Shown here in pieces: positions 41,965 to 51,083 of a stretch of 64,000 nt of DNA. Within the stretch, counting starts at the first letter, position 1. Every line of letters starts with the position of its first letter. The notes below the pieces were generated by a model. It did no database searches and was not told the DNA's origin. It saw only the letters and a list, made by a program, of their open reading frames with translations. The translations under genes were made by a program, and so were the position numbers. The stretch is taken from contig CALUJO010000004.1 in assembly GCA_944320965.1 (NCBI GenBank), positions 1 through 64,000 of the forward strand, given 5' to 3'. This DNA comes from an uncultured Bacteroidaceae bacterium. Its GTDB lineage: Bacteria; Bacteroidota; Bacteroidia; Bacteroidales; Bacteroidaceae.

Positions 41965-44265
41965 ATGAGTAAGATTACTAAGGAAGAAGCCCTGTTGTAT
42001 CACTCACAGGGTAAACCCGGAAAAATTGAGGTTATACCTACAAAACCTCACAGTACGCAGAGAGACCTGTCACTTGCTTATTCACCAGGAGTGGCAGAAC
42101 CTTGTCTTGAAATAGAAAAAGACCAGAATAAAGCATACGACTATACAGCCAAAGGTAACCTTGTTGCCGTTATTTCAAACGGTACTGCTGTACTTGGTCT
42201 TGGCGATATAGGCGCATTGAGCGGCAAACCGGTAATGGAAGGCAAGGGACTTCTGTTCAAGATTTATGCAGGCATTGATGTGTTTGACATTGAAGTTGAT
42301 GAAAAGGATCCTGAAAAGTTTATCCAGGCTGTAAAGGCTATCGCTCCTACATTCGGAGGTATAAATCTTGAGGATATCAAGGCTCCTGAATGTTTTGAAA
42401 TAGAACGCCGTCTGAAAGAGGAACTTGATATACCTGTCATGCACGATGACCAGCACGGTACTGCAATCATTTCAAGTGCCGGACTTATAAATGCACTTGA
42501 AGTGGCAGGAAAGAAGATTGAAGATGTCCGTATTGTTGTAAACGGTGCCGGCGCTTCAGCTATATCATGTACAAAACTTTATGTCGCTCTTGGTGCAAGG
42601 ATAGAGAATATCCTGATGCTGGATAGTAAGGGAGTAATTACTTCCGACAGGGAAAATCTGACAGAACAGAAGCGAATGTTTGCTACTGACCGCCGTGATG
42701 TTCATACGCTTGCCGAAGCAATCAAGGGAGCAGACGTATTCCTTGGACTTTCAAAGGGTAACGTACTTACACAGGATATGGTCCGCAGCATGGCTGACCA
42801 TCCTATTGTATTTGCTCTTGCAAATCCGGTTCCTGAAATCAGTTATGAGGATGCTGTGGCTTCACGCAGTGATATCCTTATTTCGACCGGACGTTCCGAC
42901 TATCCAAATCAGATTAATAACGTAATTGGTTTCCCATATATATTCCGTGGTGCGCTTGACACTCAAGCAAAAGCTATTAATGAGGAAATGAAGCTTGCAG
43001 CAGTGCATGCAATTGCAGACCTTGCAAAGAAACCTGTTCCGGATGTTGTAAACGAGGCATATAAAGTAAACAATCTTACATTCGGTCCAGACTACTTTAT
43101 TCCGAAACCTGTTGACCCGAGACTTATTACTGAAGTTTCAATAGCGGTTGCAAAGGCTGCAATGGAATCCGGCGTAGCAAGAAAGCACATTACAGACTGG
43201 GATGCTTACCGTGAACAGTTGAAGGAACTGATGGGCTATGAATCAGAACTTATCCGTCAGCTTTACGCAACTGCAAGATGCAGACCGCAGAGAGTAGTAT
43301 TTGCCGAAGGAAACCATCCAAATATGATTAAGGCTGCTGTTGAAGCACGTTCGGAAGGTATTTGTTATCCTATCCTTCTTGGTAATGACGAACGTATAGC
43401 CAAGATTGCAAAGGAACTTGAACTGAGCCTTGAAGGAATAGACATTATCAATCTTCGTCATGATAAGGAAGCTGAACGTCGCGAGCGCTATGCAAGAATA
43501 CTTTCGGAAATGCGTGCACGTGAAGGTGCTACCTTTGATGAGGCTTGCGACAAGATGTTTGAACCTAACTACTTCGGTATGATGATGGTTGAAACAGGGG
43601 ATGCTGATGCTTTCATAACTGGAACATATACAAAATACAGCAATACCATAAAGGTTGCTAAAGAAGTTATCGGAATCCGTCCGGGCTATTCACATTTTGC
43701 GACAATGCATATCCTTAATTCAAAGAAGGGTACATATTTCATTGCTGATACTCTGATAAACCGTCATCCGGATGCAGAGACACTGATTGATGTTGCACGT
43801 CTTGCAAGTGAAACTGTACGTTTCTTCAACCATGAACCGGTTGTGGCAATGCTTTCATATTCTAATTTCGGTGCAGATTCTGAAGGCAGTCCTAAGACAG
43901 TGCATACTGCTGTTGAATATATGCAGCGTGAATATCCGGAATTGCCAATTGATGGTGAAATGCAGGTTAATTTTGCCCTTGACCGTGAACTGCGTGACAG
44001 GAAGTTCCCATTTACCCGTCTGAAAGGAAAAGATGTGAATACTCTTGTATTCCCTAACTTGAGTTCGGCAAATTCTGCTTATAAGATGATGCAGGCAATG
44101 GGCGATGTTGAGCTTATAGGTCCTATACAGATGGGATTGAACAAGCCTATCCACTTTACGGACATTGAAAGTTCTGTACGTGACATTGTCAATACAACAG
44201 CTATTGCCGTTATTGACGCTCTTGTAGCAAAGAAGGTTAATGAATGTGTTTGTAAAAACAAATAA
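41965..44265 (+). CDS. maeB: NADP-dependent malic enzyme fused to a phosphotransacetylase domain
   Basis: The ATG at 41965 ([13 protein letters not shown]) gives 766 residues; the longer upstream frame covers the promoter. Residues 1-430 form the malic enzyme ([14 protein letters not shown], metal site [17 protein letters not shown], nucleotide fold [16 protein letters not shown]), making pyruvate and NADPH from malate. Residues 430-766 resemble phosphotransacetylase ([47 protein letters not shown]). In MaeB enzymes this part is regulatory, responding to acetyl-CoA, rather than catalytic. It is monocistronic with a good terminator. Confidence 0.95.
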   Translation: MSKITKEEALLYHSQGKPGKIEVIPTKPHSTQRDLSLAYSPGVAEPCLEIEKDQNKAYDYTAKGNLVAVISNGTAVLGLGDIGALSGKPVMEGKGLLFKIYAGIDVFDIEVDEKDPEKFIQAVKAIAPTFGGINLEDIKAPECFEIERRLKEELDIPVMHDDQHGTAIISSAGLINALEVAGKKIEDVRIVVNGAGASAISCTKLYVALGARIENILMLDSKGVITSDRENLTEQKRMFATDRRDVHTLAEAIKGADVFLGLSKGNVLTQDMVRSMADHPIVFALANPVPEISYEDAVASRSDILISTGRSDYPNQINNVIGFPYIFRGALDTQAKAINEEMKLAAVHAIADLAKKPVPDVVNEAYKVNNLTFGPDYFIPKPVDPRLITEVSIAVAKAAMESGVARKHITDWDAYREQLKELMGYESELIRQLYATARCRPQRVVFAEGNHPNMIKAAVEARSEGICYPILLGNDERIAKIAKELELSLEGIDIINLRHDKEAERRERYARILSEMRAREGATFDEACDKMFEPNYFGMMMVETGDADAFITGTYTKYSNTIKVAKEVIGIRPGYSHFATMHILNSKKGTYFIADTLINRHPDAETLIDVARLASETVRFFNHEPVVAMLSYSNFGADSEGSPKTVHTAVEYMQREYPELPIDGEMQVNFALDRELRDRKFPFTRLKGKDVNTLVFPNLSSANSAYKMMQAMGDVELIGPIQMGLNKPIHFTDIESSVRDIVNTTAIAVIDALVAKKVNECVCKNK

Positions 44266-44281
44266 TTGAATTGAATATTAT

Positions 44282-44320
44282 CGGCAGCGTACTTGTTTTA
44301 TGGTATTGCTGCCGTTTTTT
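44282..44320 (+). terminator. maeB terminator
   Basis: CGGCAGC (44282-44288) pairs with GCTGCCG (44308-44314), followed by TTTTTT. It ends 15 nt before the next start codon. Confidence 0.88.
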
Positions 44321-44335
44321 ATATTATATAAATGT

Positions 44336-44932
44336 ATGGAATCTGTATCTGTGACTGAAATACCTGTAGAAAAGCATCCGCTTGAACCTTTTCTTCCTGA
44401 AAATGCCCGATTACTGATGCTTGGAAGTTTTCCTCCGCAGCAAAAGCGTTGGTCAATGCACTTTTTCTATCCTAATTTCACAAATGACATGTGGCGTATT
44501 TTCGGCCATATATTTTTCAATGACAAAAATCATTTTGTAGTTGAAGGTAAAAAGGTCTTTGACAAGGAAAAGCTCGTGTCATTCTTAAAGGAGAAAGGTG
44601 TGGCGCTCTTTGATACTGCAGTTGAGGTAAAGCGTTTGAAAGACAATGCAAGTGACAAGTTCCTTGAAGTTGTCCGTCATACAGATATAGAAGGATTGGT
44701 AAGACAGTTGCCGCTGTGCCATGCGATAGTAACTACAGGACAGAAAGCAACCGATACGATATGTGCAGCAACAGGTGCTGCTGAACCTCCTGTCGGCGGC
44801 TATACCGAGTTTGATATGTGCGGACGAAGGATGAGGCTATACCGTATGCCTTCTTCATCGCGCGCTTATCCTATGTCGGTAGAGAAGAAGGCAGAATTCT
44901 ATTCGGCAATGTTTTCGGAAGTATTCATTTGA
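44336..44932 (+). CDS. Uracil-DNA glycosylase-family protein
   Basis: The ATG at 44336 (MESVSVTEIPVEK) gives 198 residues; an in-frame upstream ATG at 44300 lies inside the maeB terminator and is rejected. The fold pattern of the UDG superfamily is seen: LLMLGSFPPQQKRWSMHFFYPNFTNDMWRIFG near the N-terminus, VALFDTAVEVKR in the middle, and RLYRMPSSSRAYPMSVEKK near the end, equivalent to the His/Ser-rich UDG motif B. The exact family and damaged-base specificity are unknown. It overlaps the convergent SDR gene by 8 bp. Confidence 0.78.
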   Translation: MESVSVTEIPVEKHPLEPFLPENARLLMLGSFPPQQKRWSMHFFYPNFTNDMWRIFGHIFFNDKNHFVVEGKKVFDKEKLVSFLKEKGVALFDTAVEVKRLKDNASDKFLEVVRHTDIEGLVRQLPLCHAIVTTGQKATDTICAATGAAEPPVGGYTEFDMCGRRMRLYRMPSSSRAYPMSVEKKAEFYSAMFSEVFI

Positions 44933-45653
44933 CGTTAATAGCCCATCTTTCCCATATACATCTTGGAATAAGCCTCCAGAAGAATACCAGTATTGCATAT
45001 TTCCAGTCAATATATGCAATGCGCTTGCCGTTTTCCACAGCATTGTAGATTTCTCTCGCTGCATATTTCACATCCATTTGCATAGGATAGTTGGCTCCTG
45101 CAATGAGGTCGGTAGTTACAAATCCCGGTCTTATGTCGGTAATCCTGATATCTGCCTTTCTCATTTTGCTTTGCTGTTTCAGCGCACTGAGGTATGTGTT
45201 CTGGAAACGCTTTGTTGCCGAGTATGCCGGTGCCGCTCCTAATCCCTTTGTTCCTGCAATTGATGATATTGCCGCAATGTGTCCTTTTCCTTTTTCTGCA
45301 AAATAGTTGAAAGCATGGTTTATCATCCTTGCCCAGCCCTCGCAGTTTGTAGCTACTGTTTTCAGTTCAAGTTCTTCGTCAAGTCTGGCATTGTTGTAGC
45401 CGATACCTGAAGAATGAAAGTAGAGGTCCATACCGCCGCATTCTTCTATTAGTTCATCAAGCAGTTTTTTGGCTCCTTTTTCCGTAATGTCTATCTTCTT
45501 TATGAATATTCTTTCCGGGGCAAGAATCTTTATTTTCTCAAGGATTTCAATTCTGCGTCCTGCAATTCCTACAGTACATCCTGCTGCTATATAGTGTTTC
45601 GCAACTTCCATTCCTATGCCTGATGTTGCGCCTGTTATTATTACATGCTTCAT
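44925..45653 (-). CDS. Short-chain dehydrogenase/reductase
   Basis: The ATG at 45653 (MKHVIITGATSGIG) gives 242 residues, the classical SDR size; the longer open frame upstream is A/T-rich and not conserved-looking. The Rossmann motif is TGATSGIGMEVAKHY, the NNAR-like segment GYNNARLDEE, the catalytic Ser in AAISSIAGTKGLG and the YX3K motif AYSATKRFQ. A C-terminal hydrophobic stretch (YAILVFFWRLIPRCIW) could sit at the membrane. Substrate is unknown. It is convergent with, and overlaps, the UDG-family gene. Confidence 0.9.
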   Translation of the reverse strand: MKHVIITGATSGIGMEVAKHYIAAGCTVGIAGRRIEILEKIKILAPERIFIKKIDITEKGAKKLLDELIEECGGMDLYFHSSGIGYNNARLDEELELKTVATNCEGWARMINHAFNYFAEKGKGHIAAISSIAGTKGLGAAPAYSATKRFQNTYLSALKQQSKMRKADIRITDIRPGFVTTDLIAGANYPMQMDVKYAAREIYNAVENGKRIAYIDWKYAILVFFWRLIPRCIWERWAINVK

Positions 45654-45972
45654 TTCCTTTACATTGATTTTTATATGGTAAAGATATATCAAATAGGGAG
45701 TAATACAAAGTGTATATGTCATATTTATTGATAAAAGCATTATTGGGGTTATTACCTGAATATTGCTATTGTTGGTGTCGTTTATTTTATTTGTCAAAGT
45801 TGTAGATGTATTGAACTGTAATACTGTTTATCTATGGTGCAAATAACAAATTATAGTTATGCAGACAATATTTTCTTCTCTTAATATACCTGAAATTTGC
45901 GATTGTTGCTTTTTTTCTTTGTCGGTAATTTTGCATTACGAAAAAAAACGTAGAAAAATAGAAGTCTGACCG
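45654..45972. other. Intergenic region between the SDR and xusA-like genes
   Basis: This 319-bp divergent gap holds the xusA-like -7 box (45926-45933). No gene, repeat array or hairpin of note is seen. A possible minus-strand -7 box for the SDR gene (CAAAGTTG at about 45798, one mismatch) would imply a leader of about 140 nt. No iron-box (Fur) palindrome was recognised by eye. Confidence 0.45.
45926..45933 (+). promoter_or_regulatory. -7 box for the xusABC-like operon
   Basis: TAATTTTG matches TAnnTTTG, 39 nt before the ATG at 45973. Only GTTG/ATTG-like bases are near -33. Confidence 0.55.
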
Positions 45973-48372
45973 ATGGTTAATGTATTAGGGAAATTATTTT
46001 ATTGTGTATTATTTTGTGTTTTAAATGTCTGTCTCGTTTATGCTGATGGCAGGTCTTTTCTGACCGGACGTGTGTTGAACTCAGATAAGCAGGCAGTGGA
46101 TTATGCGACAGTATATCTTAAAGGGACAACGTATGGCTGTACAAGTGATTCGGAAGGATTGTACAACTTGTCTGCTCCGGCAGGAGAATATCTGCTTGTC
46201 GTTTCGGCTATAGGGTATGATACTTTTGAGAAAAAAGTGTTTCTTGTCGGTGGTGAACAGACAGAGCAACCGGTTGTACTGAAGTCATCAAATATTGTTC
46301 TTGATGAAGTTACTGTAGTTTCAAACGGAGTTTCCCGTCTGAAACGTTCGGCATTTAATGCTGTTGCCATAGATGCGGGCAAACTGCAGAATTCGACTCA
46401 GAATCTTGGTGAAGCATTGATACAGGCACCCGGCATGAAACTTCGTGAATCCGGAGGTGTAGGTTCGGACATGCAACTGATGATGGACGGCTTCAGCGGA
46501 AAGCATATAAAGGTGTTTATAGACGGTGTTCCGCAGGAAGGTGTTGGCAGTTCTTTCAGTCTTAATAATATCCCCGTAAACTTTGCCGAGCGCATAGAAA
46601 TTTATAAAGGTGTTGTTCCTGTCGGATTCGGAACGGATGCTCTTGGAGGTGTCATAAATATTGTGACAAAAAAGAATGAAAGAAAATGGTTTCTTGATGC
46701 TTCCTATTCGTACGGATCATTCAATACTCACAAATCATATATTAATTTCGGTCAGACATTTAAACGTGGCTTTACCTATGAGATAAATGTTTTTCAGAAC
46801 TATTCGGATAATAATTTCTATATAGACACCCCTGTAAAGAACTTTGAGACAGGAGCCATTAACAAGAAGAATGTTGAACACGTACAGCGTTTCCATGACA
46901 ATTACCACAATGAAGCGGTTGTAGGGAAGTTTGGAGTAGTGAACAAGTCATGGGCAGACAGACTTATGTTTGGTCTGACATATTCACAGTTTTACAAGGA
47001 AATACAGAACGGCGTATTGCAGGAAATTGTATTTGGAGGGAAATTCCGCAAAGGTTATTCTCTGATGCCCTCAATGGAGTACCGTAAACGCAATCTTGTC
47101 TTTAGAGGACTTGACGTCGTTCTAACGGCAAACTATAATCGCAACATGACAAACAATGTAGATACTGCCACATGGGAATATAACTGGCGTGGCGAGAAGC
47201 GCCCGAGAAAGAGTCCTGGCGAGCAGTCTTATCAGAATACACGTTCCAACAATGACAACTGGAACGGTACGTTGACTGTAAATTACAGGCTTAACCGTAT
47301 TCATCAGTTTACATTCAATCATGTGTTAAGCAGTTCATTGAGGAATAATACCAACCTGTTGGGAACAGATGGCGGCAATGCCGAAGCAAATGCCATACCC
47401 AAGAGTAGTGTGAAGAATATAAGCGGTCTGTCATACAGGGTAATGCCTTCTGACAAATGGAATCTTTCGGCTTTCGGAAAATATTATAACCAGGTAAATT
47501 CTGGTCCGCTTGCGACTACGGTGAATGCCGAGGATTATACTAAAGTAACTAATCGTGTAAGTGCGTTTGGTTATGGGGCGGCTGGAACATATTTCATATT
47601 AAGTTCGCTGCAGGCAAAACTTTCATATGAGAAGGCATATCGTTTGCCGACTAATGAAGAAATGTTTGGTGACGAAGACCTTGAACAGGGAAAAGTTACT
47701 TTGCGCCCAGAGAACAGTCATAACATTAATTTCAGTATGAGCTATAATAACAGGTTTGGAAAACATACGGTCTATGCTGAAGGAGGATTGGTGTATAGAA
47801 ACACAAGTGACTATATTCAACGCAAGATAGTGAGTCTGAGCGGAGGGCTTTCAGGCGCATCATATGAAAATCATGGAAAGGTCTTGACAAAGGGATACAA
47901 CCTGTCTGTCCGTTATGGCTTTGGAGGATGGATAAGTGTGGGAGGAAACTTTACACAAATGGATGTCCGTGATAATGTAAAGACTATAGGAAGCGAGACA
48001 TTGCAGGAAAATCCTACTTACGGGGCACGTATGCCTAACCTTCCATACAGGTTTGCCAATTCGGATATTTCATTTCATTGGAGAAATCTGTTTGCAAAAG
48101 GAAATACTTTGACTTTAACGTACGACAATCTTTATATGCATGGCTTTCCTCTTTATTCCGAGAAACTTGGAGACAGTTCAAGCAGTGAATTCTTTGTACC
48201 GACACAGTTCTCGCACAATCTGAGCCTGGCATATTCTGTTAGCGGTGGAAAGTATAATATTTCATTTGAATGCCGCAATTTCACAAATGAGAAGTTGTAT
48301 GACAATTTCAGCCTGCAAAAGGCAGGACGCGCCTTTTATGGTAAGGTTAGGGTATACTTCAATGGAAAATGA
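45973..48372 (+). CDS. xusA: TonB-dependent receptor, XusA-like (xenosiderophore uptake)
   Basis: This 799-residue outer-membrane receptor has a signal peptide (to about residue 25) and a carboxypeptidase-like regulatory domain (FLTGRVLNSDKQAVDYATVYLKG). The TonB box region (DEVTVVSNG), plug (LGEALIQAPGMKLRES, IEIYKGVVPVGFGTDALGGVINIVTKK) and barrel ending in YFNGK follow. It is a classical siderophore-type TonB receptor, not SusC. The next two genes encode a DUF4374 lipoprotein and a PepSY membrane protein, the order of B. thetaiotaomicron XusABC, which scavenges iron-loaded enterobactin and salmochelin from other bacteria. The symbol rests on that synteny. Confidence 0.85.
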   Translation: MVNVLGKLFYCVLFCVLNVCLVYADGRSFLTGRVLNSDKQAVDYATVYLKGTTYGCTSDSEGLYNLSAPAGEYLLVVSAIGYDTFEKKVFLVGGEQTEQPVVLKSSNIVLDEVTVVSNGVSRLKRSAFNAVAIDAGKLQNSTQNLGEALIQAPGMKLRESGGVGSDMQLMMDGFSGKHIKVFIDGVPQEGVGSSFSLNNIPVNFAERIEIYKGVVPVGFGTDALGGVINIVTKKNERKWFLDASYSYGSFNTHKSYINFGQTFKRGFTYEINVFQNYSDNNFYIDTPVKNFETGAINKKNVEHVQRFHDNYHNEAVVGKFGVVNKSWADRLMFGLTYSQFYKEIQNGVLQEIVFGGKFRKGYSLMPSMEYRKRNLVFRGLDVVLTANYNRNMTNNVDTATWEYNWRGEKRPRKSPGEQSYQNTRSNNDNWNGTLTVNYRLNRIHQFTFNHVLSSSLRNNTNLLGTDGGNAEANAIPKSSVKNISGLSYRVMPSDKWNLSAFGKYYNQVNSGPLATTVNAEDYTKVTNRVSAFGYGAAGTYFILSSLQAKLSYEKAYRLPTNEEMFGDEDLEQGKVTLRPENSHNINFSMSYNNRFGKHTVYAEGGLVYRNTSDYIQRKIVSLSGGLSGASYENHGKVLTKGYNLSVRYGFGGWISVGGNFTQMDVRDNVKTIGSETLQENPTYGARMPNLPYRFANSDISFHWRNLFAKGNTLTLTYDNLYMHGFPLYSEKLGDSSSSEFFVPTQFSHNLSLAYSVSGGKYNISFECRNFTNEKLYDNFSLQKAGRAFYGKVRVYFNGK

Positions 48373-48405
48373 TTTTATAAAGTTCAATAAGTAAAAATGT
48401 TATAT

Positions 48406-49785
48406 ATGAAAAGATTTAATTTGTCATTTATGGCTATCTCTGCGTTGGTTTCAGGGACAGTTTTCACTTCGTGTGAGGAAAATGTAGCTGGAGGAAGTGT
48501 AAATACCGGTTTGAAAGACGGATATGTCGTTATTGCTCAGGCACAGGATGCCAATTATCTTTTGCAAACAGATAATCTTGATGGCGGAGCTGTTACAACA
48601 GTTAATAATGGAAAAACTACTCAAAGCGGAACTCAGTGGGTGTTCTTTAATAATAAGTATCTTTACAGACTGGCTTATAACCAGGGAAATGGTGGCGTAA
48701 CTTCTTCTTATATAATAGATTCAAACGGTAATATTGCGGAACGTGACAATACTTATGAAATAAAGCGTTTTACTACTTACGGTACATATGGGAATTATTT
48801 GATAACGTCTTCCGCAGGTGATATGGCAAGCCAGTATGCCGACAGCAACGGATATTTGCCAAAAGGTTTTCTTTTTTCATATCTTGATGTTGAAAAGGAA
48901 ACTCATACTACAAACAATGATGTAATATTTTCTGAGAATTATCTTGGTAACGGCGAATATGTAACTCTTGCCGGTATCCTTCAGGTTGGAAATAAAATAT
49001 ATTCTTCTGCAATTCCTATGGGATTGAGCAAATATGGTGTAGCTGCCGAAGGTGGCAAGTATGTTAAATATCCAGAGTTGGTTAAGCAGGAAAGTGGCGG
49101 CAGCGGCAGCAGTTCGTATGAAAAAGGCGAATTGCAGTGGACCCAGTATCCTGATGAGGCTTGGGTAGCCATATACGACAACAGCGAATTCAAGAATCCG
49201 AAACTTATAAAGACTGACAAGATTAGTTATGCCTGTGGCAGATACAAGTCACAGTATTACCAGACCATATGGACTGCAGGTAATGGTGATGTCTATGTGT
49301 TTTCGCCAAGTTACGCGAAGACTATGACTGCAGACGTTCAGAAAACAACTTTGGATGCCGGTGTTGTACGTATAAAAGCAGGAACAGAAGAGTTTGACTC
49401 TGATTATTATTTCAATATAGAAGAGGCTTCTGGTGGAAAGTCTTTCCTTCGCTGTTGGCCGATTTCGGATGACTATTTCCTTTTGCTTATGTATGACAGA
49501 CCGTTGACTGAGAGCGGTTTTGCCGCAAAGACATTTGCTGTATTCAAGGCAGAAGACAAGAAATTTGAATATGTAAAGGGTCTGCCGTCAGAAAATGTTG
49601 TGTCCGGTTTTGGAAATACTCCATATGTTGAAAACGGAAAAGTCTATGTTTCGGTCACTACAACTGATGGGCCATCTCCGGCATTGTATGTGATTAATCC
49701 AGAAACTGCTGAAGCCGTGCGTGGACTGGAGATAAACGGCTCGGAGCAGGTTAGTGGAGTAGGACGCCTTGCATATATAGATTAG
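48406..49785 (+). CDS. xusB: DUF4374 lipoprotein, XusB-like siderophore-binding protein
   Basis: The ATG at 48406 ([15 protein letters not shown]) gives 459 residues with the lipobox FTSC; an ATG three codons upstream is possible. The mature part is a beta-propeller-like DUF4374 protein ([67 protein letters not shown]). In XusABC, XusB is the surface lipoprotein that binds ferric enterobactin and passes it to XusA. A Gly/Ser-rich loop ([14 protein letters not shown]) sits mid-protein. It lies 33 nt after the receptor gene. Confidence 0.83.
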   Translation: MKRFNLSFMAISALVSGTVFTSCEENVAGGSVNTGLKDGYVVIAQAQDANYLLQTDNLDGGAVTTVNNGKTTQSGTQWVFFNNKYLYRLAYNQGNGGVTSSYIIDSNGNIAERDNTYEIKRFTTYGTYGNYLITSSAGDMASQYADSNGYLPKGFLFSYLDVEKETHTTNNDVIFSENYLGNGEYVTLAGILQVGNKIYSSAIPMGLSKYGVAAEGGKYVKYPELVKQESGGSGSSSYEKGELQWTQYPDEAWVAIYDNSEFKNPKLIKTDKISYACGRYKSQYYQTIWTAGNGDVYVFSPSYAKTMTADVQKTTLDAGVVRIKAGTEEFDSDYYFNIEEASGGKSFLRCWPISDDYFLLLMYDRPLTESGFAAKTFAVFKAEDKKFEYVKGLPSENVVSGFGNTPYVENGKVYVSVTTTDGPSPALYVINPETAEAVRGLEINGSEQVSGVGRLAYID

Positions 49786-49825
49786 ATACAGTAATAACCG
49801 GATAACGGATAAAGATGAAATATAA

Positions 49826-50956
49826 ATGAGAAAGTTTTTTTCAAAAATACATTTGTGGCTTTCAGTGCCTTTCGGAATTATAATTAGCCTTGTTGCTTTG
49901 TCGGGGGCTTCACTGGTATTTGAAAGCGAAGTGACTGAGGCTATGAATCCGCATCTTTATAGAATTGAAGTTGCGGAAAATGCAGAGAGGCTTGCTCCTT
50001 CTGTGATAATAGAAAAGTTATCCGGACAGATACCCGACAGTTTGCAAGTTTCGTCAATACAATTCTCTTCGGAAAAGGATGCTGCCTGCATTGTTAGCTT
50101 TAAGAATGCGGGACGCAAAACTCTCAGTGTGAATCCTTACACAGGAGAAGTTAACGGATGGATTGAAGGCAACCGTTTTTTTCAGACAATGAGGAGTCTT
50201 CACCGCTGGCTTCTTGATGCACCTGCCGCAAAGGGCGAAATGTCGGTCGGGAAAATGATTGTTGGCGTTTCTACAATAGTAATGATTGTGATTTTGGTTA
50301 GCGGGCTTTTCATATGGATACCCCGTAGTCGCAAGGCTTTGAAGAACCGTTTGTCTGTTTCATGCACTAAGGGATGGAGAAGATTTTGGTATGACAGCCA
50401 TGTTGCGCTTGGTTTTTATTCAACATTGTTTCTGCTTGTTATGGCATTAACCGGATTGACATGGTCTTTCGGGTGGTACAGGACAGCTGCATATTCTCTG
50501 TTTGGCGGAGGGGTAAAAACAGAACAGTCACATAACACCGGCTCATTACAGAAAGAAACCCAACAGGAAAGACCTCGAAAAAATATAAAGCCTGATTATA
50601 AAGTATGGGACAATGTCATGCAGGAACTGGAAGAGCGTTATTCCTCTTATGGGTATATTAAGGTAGAAAATGGAACTGTTCAGATAAACAAAACAAAGGG
50701 ACATGGCATGAGGAAGTCGGACAAGGTCGTTTTTGATACATTGACCGGTAAAATAAATAATATTGTTCTTTATGAGGAAGTTCCTGTTTCCCAGAAATTG
50801 AAAGGATTCTTTTATTCATTCCATACAGGCTCTTGGGGTGGAGTATGGACAAAAATACTATACTTCATTGCTGCTTTAATTGGAGGTGTTTTACCGCTTA
50901 GCGGATATTATCTTTGGATAAAGCGTACTGCAAATAAGAGGTCTTGCGGTAATTGA
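49826..50956 (+). CDS. xusC: PepSY transmembrane protein, XusC-like
   Basis: This 376-residue inner-membrane protein of the PepSY_TM family has helices at about residues 10-32 (LWLSVPFGIIISLVALSG), 145-168, 195-215 and 340-362. Conserved His residues near helix ends (IHLWLS, SLHRWLLD, SHVALGFY, FHTGSWGG) fit heme or ferric-siderophore reduction chemistry as in related FhuF/PiuB-like proteins. In XusABC it is the inner-membrane partner needed for xenosiderophore use, though its reaction is not firmly defined. It lies 40 nt after the DUF4374 gene. Confidence 0.85.
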   Translation: MRKFFSKIHLWLSVPFGIIISLVALSGASLVFESEVTEAMNPHLYRIEVAENAERLAPSVIIEKLSGQIPDSLQVSSIQFSSEKDAACIVSFKNAGRKTLSVNPYTGEVNGWIEGNRFFQTMRSLHRWLLDAPAAKGEMSVGKMIVGVSTIVMIVILVSGLFIWIPRSRKALKNRLSVSCTKGWRRFWYDSHVALGFYSTLFLLVMALTGLTWSFGWYRTAAYSLFGGGVKTEQSHNTGSLQKETQQERPRKNIKPDYKVWDNVMQELEERYSSYGYIKVENGTVQINKTKGHGMRKSDKVVFDTLTGKINNIVLYEEVPVSQKLKGFFYSFHTGSWGGVWTKILYFIAALIGGVLPLSGYYLWIKRTANKRSCGN

Positions 50957-51010
50957 CCGGTATATTGCATTACGGGAACATATTGTTCCGTTATATCATA
51001 TACCGCAAGA
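50942..51010. other. Nested inverted repeats at the end of the xus-like operon
   Basis: TCTTGCGGTA (50942-50951), which overlaps the last codons of the PepSY gene, pairs perfectly with TACCGCAAGA (51001-51010). Inside is a second palindrome, GGAACA-TAT-TGTTCC (50975-50989). There is no strong T-run after either. It may be a rho-independent terminator variant, an mRNA 3'-end stabiliser, or a protein-binding site upstream of dacB. Confidence 0.6.
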
Positions 51011-51052
51011 GTATTATTTGTTTGCAGCATTGGTGTAATCAACTATATTGTA

Positions 51053-51060
51053 TAATTTTG
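51053..51060 (+). promoter_or_regulatory. -7 box for dacB
   Basis: TAATTTTG matches TAnnTTTG, with ATTG 20 nt upstream as a weak -33. It lies 24 nt before the ATG at 51084. Confidence 0.55.
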
Positions 51061-51083
51061 CAGTCGCTAAAATTATAGTTATT

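Noticed and set aside
44300-44335. Earlier ATG for the UDG-family protein
   Set aside because: That ATG is within the loop and stem of the maeB terminator; the ATG at 44336 is better placed.
45654-45797. N-terminal extension of the SDR
   Set aside because: A 48-residue extension before the Rossmann TGATSGIG motif is A/T-rich and would be unusual; classical SDRs start a few residues before this motif.
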